DNA of 64,000 nucleotides from Chitinophaga pinensis (GTDB lineage Bacteria; Bacteroidota; Bacteroidia; Chitinophagales; Chitinophagaceae). Where the stretch lies: assembly GCA_945876095.1 (NCBI GenBank), contig CAMCMP010000012.1, positions 1 to 64,000 of the forward strand, given 5' to 3'. The notes beneath the pieces were generated by a model. The model made no database searches, had not been told where the DNA came from, and saw only the letters and a program-made list of their open reading frames with translations. The position numbers and the translations under genes are program-made. Shown here piece by piece: positions 33,109-40,334 of the stretch. Numbering within the stretch: position 1 is the first letter of the stretch; each line of letters begins with the position of its first letter.

Positions 33109-34533
33109 ATGAGTAGTCGTTGGAATAGAAGGGATTTTATAAGAGGAACTAGTGCCGCCTCCATGGCAGCTCTTGCTGCTGGTGCACCGATGGCTGGTTT
33201 TTTGTCTTCTTGCAATCGACCTAAATTATCCTCCACTGCAGATACAGTAATCCTATTATGGATGGGCGGTGGAATGGCACATACAGATACTTTTGACCCC
33301 AAAAAGTTTACTCCTTTTACCAAGGGGATGCAAGCCAATGAGGTGCTTAGTACTTTTAAATCAGTGCCCACTGCGTTGGATGACATTTACTTTTCTGAAG
33401 GATTAGAAAATATTGGAAAAGTTTTGAATAAAGGAACTGTGATTAGATCCTATGTTGCAGGTGATATGGGGCATATTTTGCACTCGAGGCATCAATATCA
33501 CTGGCATACTTGCTACAAACCACCTCAGTCGGTTGCTGCCCCTCATATAGGGTCTTGGATTGCTAAACAGCTTGGACCTAAAAATTCTGTAATACCTGCA
33601 TTTATAGATATTGGTCAGCGTTTTTCTTTAGGTGAGGCTGAAGAATTAAAAGCTTTTCATACCGCTGGATTTTTGGGAAACGAATATGGGCCTTTTTTAA
33701 TTCCTGACCCAACTGCAGGATTGGAAAGCGTAAAACCACCCGTAGGTATGGATATCACGCGTTTTGAAAAAAGAAATCAATTGTACAATGAGTTGATGAA
33801 TAAAAGCGCGATGGGAGAAATGGGCAGCGATTATCAAAAGGAATCTCTGAGAAGATCAATGGAACAAGCCTATATGTTGTTGAAATCACCAGAGGCTGCA
33901 GCCTTCGATCTTATGAATGAACCAAAGGCTAGTTATGATATTTATAATACTGGAAAATTTGGTTTGGGATGCCTGATGGCAAGACGTTTAACGGAAAAGG
34001 GTGCTCGTTTTATAAGCGTTACTACAGAGTACGAACCTTTCAAAAACTGGGATACTCACGACAACGGACATACGACACTGGTGAATATGAAAAAACAAAT
34101 CGATGCTCCGATTGCTCAATTGATAAAAGACCTTGATCGTTCAGGACATCTCGATCGTACCTTGGTAATATTGGCGAGTGAGTTTAGTAGGGATATGATG
34201 GTAGAAGGTCGTCCCGACTTAAAGGTACAAGAACAAGTCAATCAACCCGACGTTATTCAGGAACTTAAAAATTATGGAATGCATCGCCATTTTACCGATG
34301 GCTGTTCTATGTTGATGTTTGGTGGTGGTATAAAAAAAGGAAATGTGTTTGGTAAAACAGCCGATGAGCGTCCTTGCAAAACCATTGAAAATCCAATTAA
34401 GATTGAACAGGTTCACCAAACTATTTATCATGCACTTGGTATTCCTCAAGATACCCACTATTTAGTTGAGAAAAGACCTTTCTATACTACTCCCGATGGT
34501 TTGGGAAAAGCAGAAATGGACTTATTTGCTTAG
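33109..34533 (+). CDS. DUF1501 protein with Tat-type lipoprotein leader
   Basis: The 474-residue protein carries a twin-arginine motif, NRRDFIRG, and a hydrophobic stretch ending in FLSSC, which fits a lipobox, so it is probably a Tat-exported lipoprotein. The body has the DUF1501 features of the alkaline-phosphatase/sulfatase-like fold: DTVILLWMGGGMAHTDTFDPK near the N-terminus, WDTHDNGHTTL, and LVILASEFSRD. Active-site metal residues are plausible but function is undefined. It is co-transcribed with the DUF1549/DUF1553 cytochrome 27 bp upstream, the standard partner arrangement. A weak hairpin at 34567-34587 lies beyond the stop. Confidence 0.88.
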   Translation: MSSRWNRRDFIRGTSAASMAALAAGAPMAGFLSSCNRPKLSSTADTVILLWMGGGMAHTDTFDPKKFTPFTKGMQANEVLSTFKSVPTALDDIYFSEGLENIGKVLNKGTVIRSYVAGDMGHILHSRHQYHWHTCYKPPQSVAAPHIGSWIAKQLGPKNSVIPAFIDIGQRFSLGEAEELKAFHTAGFLGNEYGPFLIPDPTAGLESVKPPVGMDITRFEKRNQLYNELMNKSAMGEMGSDYQKESLRRSMEQAYMLLKSPEAAAFDLMNEPKASYDIYNTGKFGLGCLMARRLTEKGARFISVTTEYEPFKNWDTHDNGHTTLVNMKKQIDAPIAQLIKDLDRSGHLDRTLVILASEFSRDMMVEGRPDLKVQEQVNQPDVIQELKNYGMHRHFTDGCSMLMFGGGIKKGNVFGKTADERPCKTIENPIKIEQVHQTIYHALGIPQDTHYLVEKRPFYTTPDGLGKAEMDLFA

Positions 34534-34566
34534 TAAAAATTGGGTTATAGGTTGCTTAGATTAGGT

Positions 34567-34587
34567 CAATACTTATTTAAAGTATTG
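34567..34587. terminator. Possible terminator hairpin between convergent genes
   Basis: CAATACTT pairs with AAGTATTG across a 5-base loop between the ends of the DUF1501 and Rrf2 genes. It lacks a T run, so termination would be inefficient. Confidence 0.35.
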
Positions 34588-34589
34588 GA

Positions 34590-35000
34590 TTACCCATCTA
34601 TGAGCTCAGCCAATGTCTTTTTTTCAAGAATCTTAAGGGTGGCATCTCTTGTTTGGAGCATGGCCTTGTTGAGGCCACAGGTAGCTTCATCACAATCAGC
34701 GCATTTTTCATAAAAATTGAGGCTTACACAAGGAACTAATGCTATGGGCCCACCCACCAACCTTATTGCTTGAGCCAGGGTTGTTTTCTTAGGGGATTCA
34801 ATTAAATAATAGCCTCCCCCTTTTCCCTTCTTACTTTCCAACACATTGTTTTGTTTTAGCTCCAATAAGATGGTCTCTAAAAATTTTATAGGGATTTTTT
34901 TATTTTTAGAAATTTCTGATATCAGTACTGGACCCTGGCCATATTTTGCAGCTAAATAGCCCAGCGCTTTGAGTGCATATTGTGTTTTTTTCGATAACAT
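34590..35000 (-). CDS. Rrf2 family transcriptional regulator
   Basis: The 136-residue protein has an N-terminal winged helix (LSKKTQYALKALGYLA, then VLISEISKNKKIPIKFLETIL and the GKGGGYYLIES wing). Four cysteines lie in the C-terminal half: Cys91, Cys100, Cys103 and Cys108. Rrf2 proteins such as IscR and NsrR use three Cys to hold an Fe-S cluster that senses oxidants, NO or iron status. It is divergent from a peroxiredoxin gene 92 bp away, whose upstream region contains an inverted repeat, so it may repress or activate that gene and itself. Its own start is preceded by TAACTTTC four bases upstream, a near-match to TAnnTTTG. Confidence 0.88.
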   Translation of the reverse strand: MLSKKTQYALKALGYLAAKYGQGPVLISEISKNKKIPIKFLETILLELKQNNVLESKKGKGGGYYLIESPKKTTLAQAIRLVGGPIALVPCVSLNFYEKCADCDEATCGLNKAMLQTRDATLKILEKKTLAELIDG

Positions 35001-35042
35001 TTTAGAAAGTTACGTAGAAAAACAAAAAAAATAAAAAAAATA

Positions 35043-35073
35043 AGTCTACTTAATCAATAGACTATTATATTTG
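35043..35073 (+). promoter_or_regulatory. Putative Rrf2 operator and peroxiredoxin -7 box
   Basis: The inverted repeat AGTCTA-N9-TAGACT (35043-35063) ends 2 bases before TATATTTG (35066-35073), an exact TAnnTTTG box that is 19 bases from the peroxiredoxin ATG. A repressor bound to the repeat would cover the -33 region. No TTTG is seen at -33, so an activator could also work here. Confidence 0.55.
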
Positions 35074-35092
35074 TATAATAAAACTTATAATT

Positions 35093-35731
35093 ATGAGCCT
35101 ACGTTTAGGGGATATTGCTCCCAATTTTACTGCAAAATCATCTTTGGGTGATTTGAATTTTTATGATTTTTTAGGAAATTCTTGGGGTATTTTGTTTTCA
35201 CACCCTGCTGATTACACACCCGTATGTACTACCGAATTAGGAAGAACAGCTGCGTTAAGCGAAGAATTTGAAAAAAGAGGTGTCAAGGTTTTGGCTTTGA
35301 GTGTTGATCCAGTAGATAAGCATTTGGCTTGGATCAATGATATCAATGAGACTCAACATGTATCTGTTCAATTTCCAATCATTGCTGATGAGGATAGAAA
35401 AGTTTCTGAGCTCTATGATTTTATTCATCCAAATGCTTCCGCTACCCTTACTGTTCGTTCTTTAGTGATTATTGCTCCTGATAAAACGGTTAAACTAATT
35501 ATCACTTATCCAGCTTCTACAGGAAGAAATTTTGTTGAAGTATTGAGAGTAGTAGATTCATTGCAATTAACAGCTAACTATAGCGTTGCTACTCCTGCGA
35601 ATTGGAATCAGGGAGAAGATGTAATTGTAGTTCCGGCAATTAGTACAGAAGATGCGATTAAGAAATTTCCTAAAGGAGTAGAAGTAGTTAAACCTTATTT
35701 AAGGTATACCCCACAACCAAATATTGACTAA
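35093..35731 (+). CDS. 1-Cys peroxiredoxin (Prx6-type)
   Basis: The 212-residue thiol peroxidase reduces H2O2 and organic hydroperoxides. The peroxidatic Cys45 lies in HPADYTPVCTTELGR. No other cysteine is present in the protein, so it follows the 1-Cys mechanism and needs an external thiol reductant. The length and the C-terminal extension (VATPANWNQGEDVIVVP, then LRYTPQP) match the Prx6 group. It is cytoplasmic. Divergence from the Rrf2 gene and the inverted repeat in its promoter suggest redox-responsive control. The repeat copy C follows just after its stop. Confidence 0.92.
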   Translation: MSLRLGDIAPNFTAKSSLGDLNFYDFLGNSWGILFSHPADYTPVCTTELGRTAALSEEFEKRGVKVLALSVDPVDKHLAWINDINETQHVSVQFPIIADEDRKVSELYDFIHPNASATLTVRSLVIIAPDKTVKLIITYPASTGRNFVEVLRVVDSLQLTANYSVATPANWNQGEDVIVVPAISTEDAIKKFPKGVEVVKPYLRYTPQPNID

Positions 35732-35752
35732 TTTTTTTGTTTTTATTCTATC

Positions 35753-36289
35753 TAATTAATCCTCAAAAGCAGGATTGTGCGATTTGAAATAATAGTTGTT
35801 TAAGCGCCCTTGAATAAAATTGCTAGAAATGTTAATTATCAATCGAAAAAATCACGCTTATTAAAGCAACGATGTGTTTTATTTTACTCCTAGAAGATAG
35901 TAGACGCTCAAAAAGTAGTAAATGCTCATTCCGCGACGCCCTTGAATAAAAAGTGCTAGAAATATTAAATATCAGACGTTAAAAAATCAAGGCTGTTTGA
36001 GCGAGCACTCCCTTTAAAGTAACTTACTCTACCCGCGAGTTCCTTGATTTTAGGCTGATATTTAATATTTCAGCCTTTTTATTCGCAGGATTGATTTTTT
36101 TTGTTACTTTTTTGCATCAAGGCAAAAAAGTAAAAGCACTCTATTCCAAATGGAATTCAAAGCATATGTAAATTTTACTAAAAAGCTATACGAATGAGAT
36201 ACTAATTATCTGATATTTCTTTATCTATTCATTTTGATCAAAAGCTTCACCATATGTGCGCTCATCACTTTTTGAGTGTCAACTAATTA
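35753..36289 (+). repeat. Interspersed inverted-repeat element, copy C (long form)
   Basis: This 537-bp non-coding element fills the gap between the peroxiredoxin and pseudouridine synthase genes. Ends are TAATTAATCCTCAAAAG (35753-) and ACTTTTTGAGTGTC then AACTAATTA (36267-36289). The inner part has two long, imperfect inverted arms (about 35942-35995 and 36040-36084; GAATAAAAAG...ATCAAGG against its complement) around a ~45-base loop, then a TTACTTTTTTGC/GCAAAAAAGTAA hairpin (36104-36133). Bases 35890-36148 are nearly identical to copy A inverted. No protein is encoded. Confidence 0.83.
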
Positions 36290-36311
36290 AGAGCTGTTCA
36301 AAAGACAGCTC

Positions 36312-37082
36312 TTAATTGTATAAATTTTTTCTTAACTGCTGAACCAAAGCCTTGATATCCTTTGGTAACTCGGCTTCTAGGTCATAGTCTTTTCCCTCCG
36401 AATCTTTGAATTTTAATTGGCAGGAATGAAGTGCTACCCGGTTTAGCATTGGGCGTTCTTCTTCGTCGTGCTGACTCAATTTGTATCTTTTTTTGATGGA
36501 AGATAGCAATACTGGTTTGCCATCTCCATACAAGGGATCACAAACGATAGGATGGCCAATATTTTTAGAGTGAATTCTTATTTGGTGTGTTCGTCCGGTA
36601 TGAATTTGAAATTTTACTAAACTGTATTTTCCTAATTCCTCCATCACTTCATAATCTGTAAGTGAGGGCTTTCCATTTTTATTAATAACCATCTGTCCTT
36701 TAAATACGGGATGTTCCATGATAGGTCCATCCATGCTTCCAGATTTATCAGGCATTGACCCATGCACCAATCCGAGATAATATTTTTCAACTGTTCTTTC
36801 TTCAAATTGTTTGGAAAAAAACTTATGCGTTTCTTCATCCTTTGCAAACATAATGATACCACTGGTCTCCCTATCCAATCGATGAATAGTAAAAATACTT
36901 CCATACTTATTAATCAAGAAGTCTTTTAAGGAAGGTTCAGATTGCATTCTGTCTGGGATGGAAAGGACCCCAGCAGGTTTGTTGAGTACAATAAAATGGT
37001 CATTTTCAAAAATGGTAACAACTGATGCCAGCACCTTGCTATTGGATGGATTACCTTTATTGATATCGGTTTCTTCGCTCAT
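36312..37082 (-). CDS. RluA-family pseudouridine synthase
   Basis: The 256-residue protein converts uridine to pseudouridine in RNA. The catalytic Asp is in IHRLDRETSGIIMFAK, the KPAGVLSIPDR region is the family's N-terminal motif, and IHTGRTHQIRIH lies in the active site. I start at the ATG at 37080-37082; an upstream extension of 34 residues would overlap the preceding gene in another frame. Its start shares one base with the stop of the upstream RluB-like gene (TAATG), implying coupled translation. The target RNA site cannot be predicted; 23S rRNA or tRNA are both possible. Confidence 0.9.
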   Translation of the reverse strand: MSEETDINKGNPSNSKVLASVVTIFENDHFIVLNKPAGVLSIPDRMQSEPSLKDFLINKYGSIFTIHRLDRETSGIIMFAKDEETHKFFSKQFEERTVEKYYLGLVHGSMPDKSGSMDGPIMEHPVFKGQMVINKNGKPSLTDYEVMEELGKYSLVKFQIHTGRTHQIRIHSKNIGHPIVCDPLYGDGKPVLLSSIKKRYKLSQHDEEERPMLNRVALHSCQLKFKDSEGKDYDLEAELPKDIKALVQQLRKNLYN

Positions 37083-38179
37083 TATTCTGTGTCTGTAGTT
37101 AGTTTTTGATTGGTTTGAATTTTTTTGTGCGAAATATTCAAGTATTTCAACAAACGAATTTCTTTTTCGCTTAGAAAACGCCATTTACCTCTCTCTACAT
37201 TTTTCTTCGTAAGTGTTGCATACATTACTCTATCCAAACCTTTTACGTCATAACCTAGGTGTTCAAATATTCTTCTAACAATGCGGTTGCGGCCACTATG
37301 AATTTCAATGCCTATGATTGATTTATCTTTCGAATCTGCATAAGCTAGTGAGTCAGCTTTGATTTCACCATCCTCTAATTTTATCCCATTTAAAATTTTA
37401 TCAAAATCGGCTTTGGTAAGCGACTTATCCAATTTCGCTTCATACACTTTAGTAATATTATAACTAGGGTGCGATAATTTCTGAGTTAATTCACCGTCAT
37501 TGGTCAATAACAAAACGCCAGAAGTATTTCTATCTAGTCTGCCTACAGGATAGATCCTTTCTGTAGTAGCCATTTTGGTTAATTGTAATACTGTTTTTCT
37601 ACCCTGTGGGTCATCAGTAGTAGTAATGTAATCTTTTGGCTTATTGAGTAAAATATAGACTAAGTTTTTGCTAACAAATAATTTTTTTCCGTTGAATTGC
37701 ACATTGTCTCTTTCAGTTACTTTATGAGCCGGCTCCTTTACTACCGCATTGTTTACTTTTATTTTGCCCTCCTTAATGAGTGTAACAGCATCTCGTCTAC
37801 TACAAACTCCACAATGGGCCACGTATTTATTTAAGGGCATTTCAGTAGTGGAAATGGTAGAAGGCCTTACAATCCTTGGAGCAGTTTTTAATGGTTCAGG
37901 AGTATAATCTTTTTTAATGCCCTCTACTTTTTTAGTATAGGTAAAATTGGTTTCAATCGCTTGTACCTTTTTTTGTTTGGTGGAATTACTTGTTTTGGTT
38001 TGAGGAGCTTCATTAGGTGCATTTCTAGCAGCAGCTTTTAACTGTCTTTTTTCCTCAAATCGTCTATCGATTGCGGCAGCCCTTTCTTTTTTTGCTTTCG
38101 TTTTGGCTTGTTTAAATTCTTCTTTAATCAGACTATTTTTCTTCTTTGGAACAAATTTCTGAAAAGGTACTTGGCTCAT
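37082..38179 (-). CDS. RsuA/RluB-family pseudouridine synthase with charged N-terminal extension
   Basis: The 365-residue enzyme begins with a lysine-, alanine- and glutamate-rich region of about 110 residues of low complexity (EEFKQAKTKAKKERAAAIDRRF), which is probably disordered and may bind RNA. An S4 domain follows (MPLNKYVAHCGVCSRRDAV, ~113-175), then the catalytic domain with Asp in YPVGRLDRNTSGVLLLTND and the GIEIHSGRNRIVRRIFEHLGY motif. It modifies uridines in 23S rRNA (RluB/RluE-like). It is the first gene of a two-gene operon with the RluA-type enzyme, coupled by TAATG. Confidence 0.9.
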   Translation of the reverse strand: MSQVPFQKFVPKKKNSLIKEEFKQAKTKAKKERAAAIDRRFEEKRQLKAAARNAPNEAPQTKTSNSTKQKKVQAIETNFTYTKKVEGIKKDYTPEPLKTAPRIVRPSTISTTEMPLNKYVAHCGVCSRRDAVTLIKEGKIKVNNAVVKEPAHKVTERDNVQFNGKKLFVSKNLVYILLNKPKDYITTTDDPQGRKTVLQLTKMATTERIYPVGRLDRNTSGVLLLTNDGELTQKLSHPSYNITKVYEAKLDKSLTKADFDKILNGIKLEDGEIKADSLAYADSKDKSIIGIEIHSGRNRIVRRIFEHLGYDVKGLDRVMYATLTKKNVERGKWRFLSEKEIRLLKYLNISHKKIQTNQKLTTDTE

Positions 38180-38306
38180 TTTTGAAGGGTTTTACTGTTA
38201 TTACAACAGGGGTGAGTGGCGAAGGTAAACTTTATTTCGCCGGTGTTAGTAAATTCTAAACTATTTTATTTTTGTAGTGAACTCAGATTTACCTGGATAG
38301 GTAGAA

Positions 38307-38341
38307 AGAAAAAAGCGGCCTACCATTAGGTAGACCGCTTT
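38307..38341 (-). terminator. Terminator of the Spy-like gene
   Basis: On the minus strand AAAGCGG and CTACC arms pair with one mismatch (38312-38324 with 38329-38341) around a 4-base loop, followed by a T5-containing run. It lies 20 bp past the stop codon at 38361. Confidence 0.8.
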
Positions 38342-38360
38342 GTCATAGGGGTTTAATTTT

Positions 38361-38972
38361 TTATTCGCCAGCTCTTCTTTCTTTTCTTGATTCTTCTATT
38401 TTAATTAATTGCTCAAGAGATAAAATTTGAGTCATATTGTTTTTTTGATTCTTACTTATCAACTTCAATTGTTCTTTTTTCTCAGATCTACTAAGGGCAC
38501 TATTGTCTTTGATAGCTTTTATTTTAGCTAGGTCAGCTTCTCGGTTGGCTTTTATTTGTGTCACTTGAATATCAGAAAGACCAAGATTTTCTTTCATTCT
38601 AGATAAATTTTTTCCAGCTTGATTGTCCTGTCGATTATTGGAGGAGGTTTTGCTTTGTGCCAATTGATTTTTTTGATCTTCTGTCAAAATGCCCGCCATT
38701 TGTTGCTTCTGTGACTTAAGGATTGCTGTTTTACTTTCCTTCAAATCTTTTACAGTCATTTGATCATTTTTGTTAAGCGCTGCTAACTGAGTATTTGTAT
38801 TTTGTCTAGCTGCTTTCATCTGTTCTTTTTGGCTAGCAGAAAGATTCAAAGCCTTCATTTTTCCTCCTGCTTGCGTTGGGTTATGAGGACGGTTGTTTTT
38901 TTGTAGCTTTTGAGCAAATGAGGTTGAAAAACAAAGTGTGGTGGCTATTGCACCGATAAAAATCTTTTTCAT
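38361..38972 (-). CDS. Secreted Spy-like (LTxxQ-type) helical protein
   Basis: The 203-residue protein has a signal peptide (MKKIFIGAIATTLCFSTSFA) and is almost entirely helical and polar, with several repeats of the form L(S/T)xxQ: LNLSASQKEQMKA, LTEDQKNQLAQ, LGLSDIQVTQIKA, LSLEQLIK. This resembles the periplasmic Spy/CpxP chaperone pattern, which cradles unfolded proteins and responds to envelope stress. The start at 38970-38972 is preferred because the signal peptide begins there. Its ATG follows a 150-bp AT-rich gap. Assignment is by composition and motifs, so chaperone activity is only inferred. Confidence 0.75.
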   Translation of the reverse strand: MKKIFIGAIATTLCFSTSFAQKLQKNNRPHNPTQAGGKMKALNLSASQKEQMKAARQNTNTQLAALNKNDQMTVKDLKESKTAILKSQKQQMAGILTEDQKNQLAQSKTSSNNRQDNQAGKNLSRMKENLGLSDIQVTQIKANREADLAKIKAIKDNSALSRSEKKEQLKLISKNQKNNMTQILSLEQLIKIEESRKERRAGE

Positions 38973-39110
38973 AATGTCTATTTTTAAATGGTTCAAAATA
39001 ATAGACTATGAACAATTCCTAGGGTTTAATTGATAATAAAATAAATCGGCATTTATTTTTATTTTATAATATTGAATTCCAAATAAGTAGTTAAATTTTT
39101 TTAAAATAAG

Positions 39111-39140
39111 ATAAAAGCCTCCTTTAAAGGAGGCTTTTAT
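39111..39140. terminator. Bidirectional terminator after rlmN
   Basis: A perfect 15-bp inverted sequence (ATAAAAGCCTCCTTT against AAAGGAGGCTTTTAT) can form a hairpin with flanking T or A runs in both directions. It lies about 30 bp beyond the rlmN stop. Confidence 0.85.
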
Positions 39141-39170
39141 AGAGATGATTTTATTGAAAGACAGGAGGCT

Positions 39171-40217
39171 TTATTTTCCTTTGTTTGCAAGTTGGCCACA
39201 GGCAGCATCAATGTCTTTTCCACGGCTTCTTCTTACTCGAACGTTTACCCTGTTCTTAGCAAGGTAATCTGTAAATCGTTGGGTGGTGTCTTCATCAGGT
39301 TTAGTAAATTTTGCACCATCAATGGTATTGTACTCAATTACATTTACAAGATGGGTAGGTATTTGTCGATAAATTTTTGTTAAGGCCTCAGCATCTTCGA
39401 TAGAGTCGTTTAGATCTTTAAAAAGAATATACTCAAGTGTAATATCATTTTTAGTTTTTTCATAAAAATAATTCAATGCTTCTATCAACGTATCGATACT
39501 ATTGCTTTCGTTGATGGGCATAATCTGATTTCTTTTTTTATCATCTGCAGCATGAAGTGAGAGGGCAAGATTGAATCTTACCTTGTCATCACCCAATTGT
39601 TTGATTTGTTTTGCTACACCTGCAGTAGATACAGTGATTCTTTTAGGACTCATAGCCATCCCATCATTGGCAATTAATTTATCGATTGCCTTTAAAACAT
39701 TTTTGTAATTCAGTAGCGGCTCTCCCATGCCCATAAAAACAACATTAGAAAGCTTTTTGTCAAATGTTTTTTCAGATTGCTGATTTATAAAAGCTACCTG
39801 GTTGTAAATTTCATCATAATCTAAATTTCTTTTTCTTTCCATAGTGCCAGTAGCACAAAATTTGCAGCTCAGACTACACCCTATTTGGGAAGACACGCAA
39901 GCGGTATTTCGTTTTTCAGTTGGAATCAGAACCCCTTCAATCATATGGCCATCAAAAGTCATAAATCTTGATTTGACGGTTCCATCACTACTATATTGGG
40001 TGGTATTAACTTTTAGAGAGGGTAATTCAAATTTTTCAGCGAGATGAGCACGCAGTTCTTTGGAAATATCTGTCATATCCTCAAAGCTTTGTGCATTTTT
40101 TTTCCAAAGCCACTCATGTACCTGCTTGGTACGAAATTTTTTTTCGCCGATCGTTTCAAAATGTTTCGTCAATTCCTCCAAACTCAGATGGCGAATGTTT
40201 TGTTTTACTGCTTTCAT
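39171..40217 (-). CDS. rlmN: Dual-specificity RNA methyltransferase RlmN
   Basis: The 348-residue radical-SAM enzyme methylates C2 of A2503 in 23S rRNA and A37 in some tRNAs. The Fe-S cluster cysteines are Cys114, Cys118 and Cys121 (IGCSLSCKFCATG). The mechanistic Cys is near the C-terminus in DIDAACGQLA. The start at 40215-40217 is chosen because a promoter box TATCTTTG (40222-40229, minus) lies just four bases before it, with TTG at the right -33 distance. An extra 15-residue upstream start therefore lies within the promoter. This supports a leaderless or nearly leaderless message. Confidence 0.94.
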   Translation of the reverse strand: MKAVKQNIRHLSLEELTKHFETIGEKKFRTKQVHEWLWKKNAQSFEDMTDISKELRAHLAEKFELPSLKVNTTQYSSDGTVKSRFMTFDGHMIEGVLIPTEKRNTACVSSQIGCSLSCKFCATGTMERKRNLDYDEIYNQVAFINQQSEKTFDKKLSNVVFMGMGEPLLNYKNVLKAIDKLIANDGMAMSPKRITVSTAGVAKQIKQLGDDKVRFNLALSLHAADDKKRNQIMPINESNSIDTLIEALNYFYEKTKNDITLEYILFKDLNDSIEDAEALTKIYRQIPTHLVNVIEYNTIDGAKFTKPDEDTTQRFTDYLAKNRVNVRVRRSRGKDIDAACGQLANKGK

Positions 40218-40221
40218 AGCG

Positions 40222-40252
40222 CAAAGATACCTTAACTTACTGTATTGCCCAA
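40222..40252 (-). promoter_or_regulatory. Promoter of rlmN directly before its ATG
   Basis: On the minus strand TTG (40250-40252) and TATCTTTG (40222-40229) are 20 bases apart. The box ends four bases before the ATG of rlmN. Because transcription normally starts 4-8 bases past the box, the mRNA would have almost no 5' leader. Confidence 0.7.
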
Positions 40253-40334
40253 TGCAAGCCATCGGTCAGATAAATTTTTCAGTTAATTTATAGTTTTAGT
40301 TAGTCTTTATGGATTATCCTATTGAATCGATTTT

